NCBI RefSeq assembly: GCF_031755915.1
Contig: NC_083390.1
Location: 17,701,001 to 17,765,000 of the forward strand
Direction of reading: 5' to 3'
DNA length: 64,000 bases
From: Ziziphus jujuba
Taxonomy: Eukaryota > Streptophyta > Magnoliopsida > Rosales > Rhamnaceae
Numbering within the stretch: position 1 is the first letter of the stretch; the number at the start of each line of letters is the position of its first letter. The notes beneath the pieces were generated by a model, which saw only the letters and a list, made by a program, of their open reading frames with translations, ran no database searches and was not told the origin of the DNA. Shown here one piece after another: positions 61,414-64,000 of this stretch. The position numbers and the translations under genes were made by a program.

Positions 61414-62855
61414 ATTTATTTATAAAAAAAAAAAAATTAAAAAACCCAAAAAAAAAATAATAAAAAAAAAAATTTAGACCCTTTTAATTTCTCATCAAAG
61501 TATGGTATTTTTCCAAACCCACTTGGAGTGATGAGAAGAAAAAAAAACTCAATGTTTGTAGCTTGGTACTACTATAGGACAAGAAAAAATCCAACCAGTA
61601 GCATGGACATTTCCGTAAAATTCACCTGCTTCTTTTCTCTTTTTTTTTTTTCCCCCTCAGATTTTTGTTCAGTATAATATATATAATATTAATATATCAC
61701 CAAATCTTTCATGTTGATTTCATATGGTTATATTGCTTTTGAGATTTACTTTATGGAATTACGTAATAGTAAACAAATTTAGAAGGGGAAGTTCAAATTT
61801 ACGGTATGAAAATTGTCACAATGGCCATGTGAAACATTGATTTAGAGCCAATACAACGTTGAAAATGGTTGTTTGTTTGTTTTTGTGTTTGTTTTGTTTG
61901 GTTTATTTTATTTTTATTTATAACTTTTTAGAAGCAAGGATGCAACATTTGAGCTTTCTAGAAATCACCTATCCTAATACCACTCTCGTCCAAATTTGTT
62001 CAAAAAATCACCTATCTTTAATATCATTCTTGCCCAAAGATGTTCAATTTTAAAGTTCTGATGCGATTTGGTGTGCATTAGTTATGATACAAAATAGATA
62101 GATAAAGGGGGGGAAAAAAAAAATTAGCAAATCTTGAGAAAGCAAAATGCAAACTGCAAAGCACTAAAACTTTGTGAAAAGAGGAAGGGAGCAATTTTTC
62201 AAATTAGGCATGCTGCACGCATTCCAATGGAATATAAAAGCAATGAGTGCCGCTAATCAAGAGCAAAACACAGTAGTGAATTTCAAGCCATCCTTAAGAG
62301 ATTAAAAAACAAAAGCATTGCCAATTTGCCACTAAAAATATGGGGAAACGAAAAAGTGCAATCAAATTATTCTTTTGCAAAAAGAACCCCCTAAAATCCT
62401 AATAAAATACCTATTAGTTACAATAGCTAAATGCTTCCAAAGGATTAATGATGTCTGCTTGCCCACTTCTCATTAGAAAACAAAAACAAAAAACAAAAGA
62501 AAGGATGGGAAATTTAAAGTTTGTTAGGAAACATAAAGCTTTGGATATACAATTCCTCTAGGTCATGTGTCAAGTCATACATAGTTTTGGCCCCAAATGA
62601 TCTACTAGACAACTCTGTGTTGAGAGCACAAGTAATATGTCAATGAGCTTGCACGCATTCTTTCCAGTAGTCCCTGGTAAGAACAGAACCAGGGCTTAAT
62701 CAAACTCTTCATTCCTTCACTTTTCCACCTTTTCATAGGCCTTTTAAATTCACCGTAATAAAAATTGGCCAAGACAAGACGAAATCGATCTGGATGCTTC
62801 TACCTGTGAAGTTAGTCTGAATGTTGATACAGTGCTCTCATTGCTAAATGCACTT
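61414..62855. other. Intergenic DNA between convergent genes
   Basis: The left part is the 3' flank of the 167-residue gene (A-rich at 61421-61475). The right few hundred bases are the IAR1 3' UTR side. No gene is seen; a frame at 61859-62053 lacks any feature. Confidence 0.5.
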
Positions 62856-64000
62856 TCATTCGACGAGGGAAATACACAGGGCAACACCCATGCCAAGGAT
62901 CAGTGAAATCAAGTGTATTGCTGTACTTTTTACCGTTGAGCTGCCATTGTTATTCATTTCTGCAAGCACCCCGGCGACTGCAATGTAGATAAATCCACCA
63001 GCCGTAAACCCCTGCAAATAAGTTCAAAGGACAATGAAGTTTATGATCTGGACCAACAATTTGAACTTAAATCCCAATCAACATGTTGCTTCGACAAGAC
63101 TTGCTCACCTCAATCAAAGATGACTGTCCTGGATCCTTTCCTAAGAGCAGAGCCTACACCAAAAGAAGCAAATAAACTTCACCTTTCATGTCCTAAAACC
63201 TATTAATACGAAGGGAATGACTCTGCCAATGGAAACAATACCATTGCTGTTCCCGCTAGTGCCACAAGTGCTGAAAGAAAATTGAAGAACAGGGCTTTGG
63301 AGACACTAAAACCAGACCTTACTAAAATACCAAAATCACCAACCTGCACAGGAGGTAACCAAGCTATATAGCTCAAACAATAGAAAGTTGTGAGTAAATA
63401 AATAAATAAAAAAATTGACAAATCAAGATACAAGATTAAATGGGACTAACAACTAATGCACATACAAGGCCAAAAATGCTCCTTAATAACCAATTATGTG
63501 GAGGATCTAGGTAGAAATAAGGCAACAAGGTTATTTTGTTCCTTAACGAACCACAGATGGTTTGGAACTACTTTTGGCAGAAGAGCTAACATTCAAGTGA
63601 AAACATTTCACAACAAGAATTGACAATGTAGCATCCTAGCGTAGGCCAACGATGTTCAATTATAGGGTCCAATAGGAGAGGAGGTACCAGCTAGCTCCTC
63701 TTTTCAATGGCCCGCTCTAGTTAACAAATTTAAAAGGCTAAGCCAATATGGCCTAGCCAAAAGGAAGAAGAAATGATTTCCAGATGAAGTACTATATTAC
63801 ATGTCCAAAGAAGGAAACGTTTCTCTAAAAGCAAACACATTTTAATGAATAAGAGAGATGTGAACCTCTTGAGGAAGCTCATGGGCAAGTAAGAACAGAG
63901 TTCTAGACCAACCACCAACTGAACCATAAAGCAAGAAAGCACTTCCTAAAGCAATCCCATCAGTAAAATTGTGCTGCAAATCAACAAAAACTTATCTATC
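62856..64000 (-). CDS. IAR1: IAR1, LIV-1-type ZIP metal transporter, 3' part (5' end off the window)
   Basis: Four exons on the minus strand: 63973-63866, 63343-63242, 63153-63109 and 63011-62856 (stop TGA), all phase 0 with GT-AG borders, coding the last 136 residues. The first begins HNFTDGIALGSAFLLYG, the ZIP transmembrane-4 metal-site helix, and ends LLAHELPQE. The next begins VGDFGILVRSGF, so the LIV-1 signature HExPxExGDF spans an intron and reads HELPQEVGDF. Two further membrane segments follow (FFNFLSALVALAGT; FIYIAVAGVLAEM; then a last helix ending CISLVE). The second metal-site His of the animal signature (HEVPHE) is Gln here; as I recall, Arabidopsis IAR1 has the same. IAR1 lies in the early secretory pathway and affects IAA-conjugate sensitivity, probably through metal balance. 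Confidence 0.92.

Noticed and set aside
1..64000. tRNA genes, functional rRNA genes, organellar insertions
   Set aside because: I looked for tRNA B-box-like sequence and rRNA or plastid gene signatures and saw none I could support by eye; a dedicated scan would be decisive.

Overview
This is nuclear DNA from a dicot, most likely a eudicot of the rosid type. Every gene is a plant gene: a brassinosteroid-receptor-like kinase, an INDETERMINATE-DOMAIN zinc finger, MALE STERILITY 1, BASIC PENTACYSTEINE, an ANTH clathrin adaptor and the ZIP-family protein IAR1. Introns are GT-AG, and the intergenic DNA is very AT-rich with long (TA)n, (CT)n/(GA)n, poly-A and poly-T runs. I cannot name the species from sequence alone. 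Seven host protein-coding genes can be supported, and they take up only a small share of the window; the rest is intergenic and transposon-derived.

Layout. 1-906 (+): 3' end of a BRL2-like receptor kinase. 1961-2851: non-autonomous hAT-type element. 2852-11091: AT-rich intergenic DNA. 11092-13493 (-): three-exon IDD14/15/16 (SGR5-type) zinc-finger gene with a GA-rich leader. 13494-33991: about 20 kb without host genes, holding two Cassandra-type TRIM elements (15060-15766 and 27874-28530, both with antisense 5S-rRNA-like LTR sequence), MITE-like elements, several tandem duplications and an orphan 2.5-kb LTR with its primer-binding site (29000-31548). 33992-37847 (-): complete three-exon MS1. 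38-43 kb: AT-rich DNA with fresh tandem duplications. 43041-44936 (+): class I BASIC PENTACYSTEINE gene with a leader intron and a very GA/CT-rich promoter and leader. 47623-48786 (-): single-exon ANTH-domain gene. 49803-55070: a complete Mutator-like transposon (MULE). 59994-61413 (+): three-exon gene for a 167-residue protein I do not recognise. 62856 to the right edge (-): 3' part of IAR1.

The most interesting object is the MULE. It has a perfect 9-bp target-site duplication and unusually long terminal inverted repeats (about 947 bp). These carry the promoter, leader intron and first 47 codons of the transposase. The transposase frame is otherwise continuous for 855 codons but is cut by two TAA codons. 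Because the repeats contain the start of the gene, the opposite end of the element also begins translating the transposase N-terminus. There it runs in frame into a 43-residue tail that looks like the end of a Ulp1/C48 SUMO-protease domain, joined exactly at the DCG catalytic-cysteine motif. This gives a convergent two-gene layout like mudrA/mudrB in maize MuDR. The repeats also hold a minisatellite of a TTTTCCGCCAG-type motif, and further copies in both orientations lie inside the element.

The host genes are unrelated single-copy developmental or housekeeping genes; nothing suggests a cluster or shared pathway. One possible functional link is that the BPC protein class binds GA/CT repeats. 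Such repeats are abundant in the leaders of the BPC gene itself, the IDD gene and the 167-residue gene.
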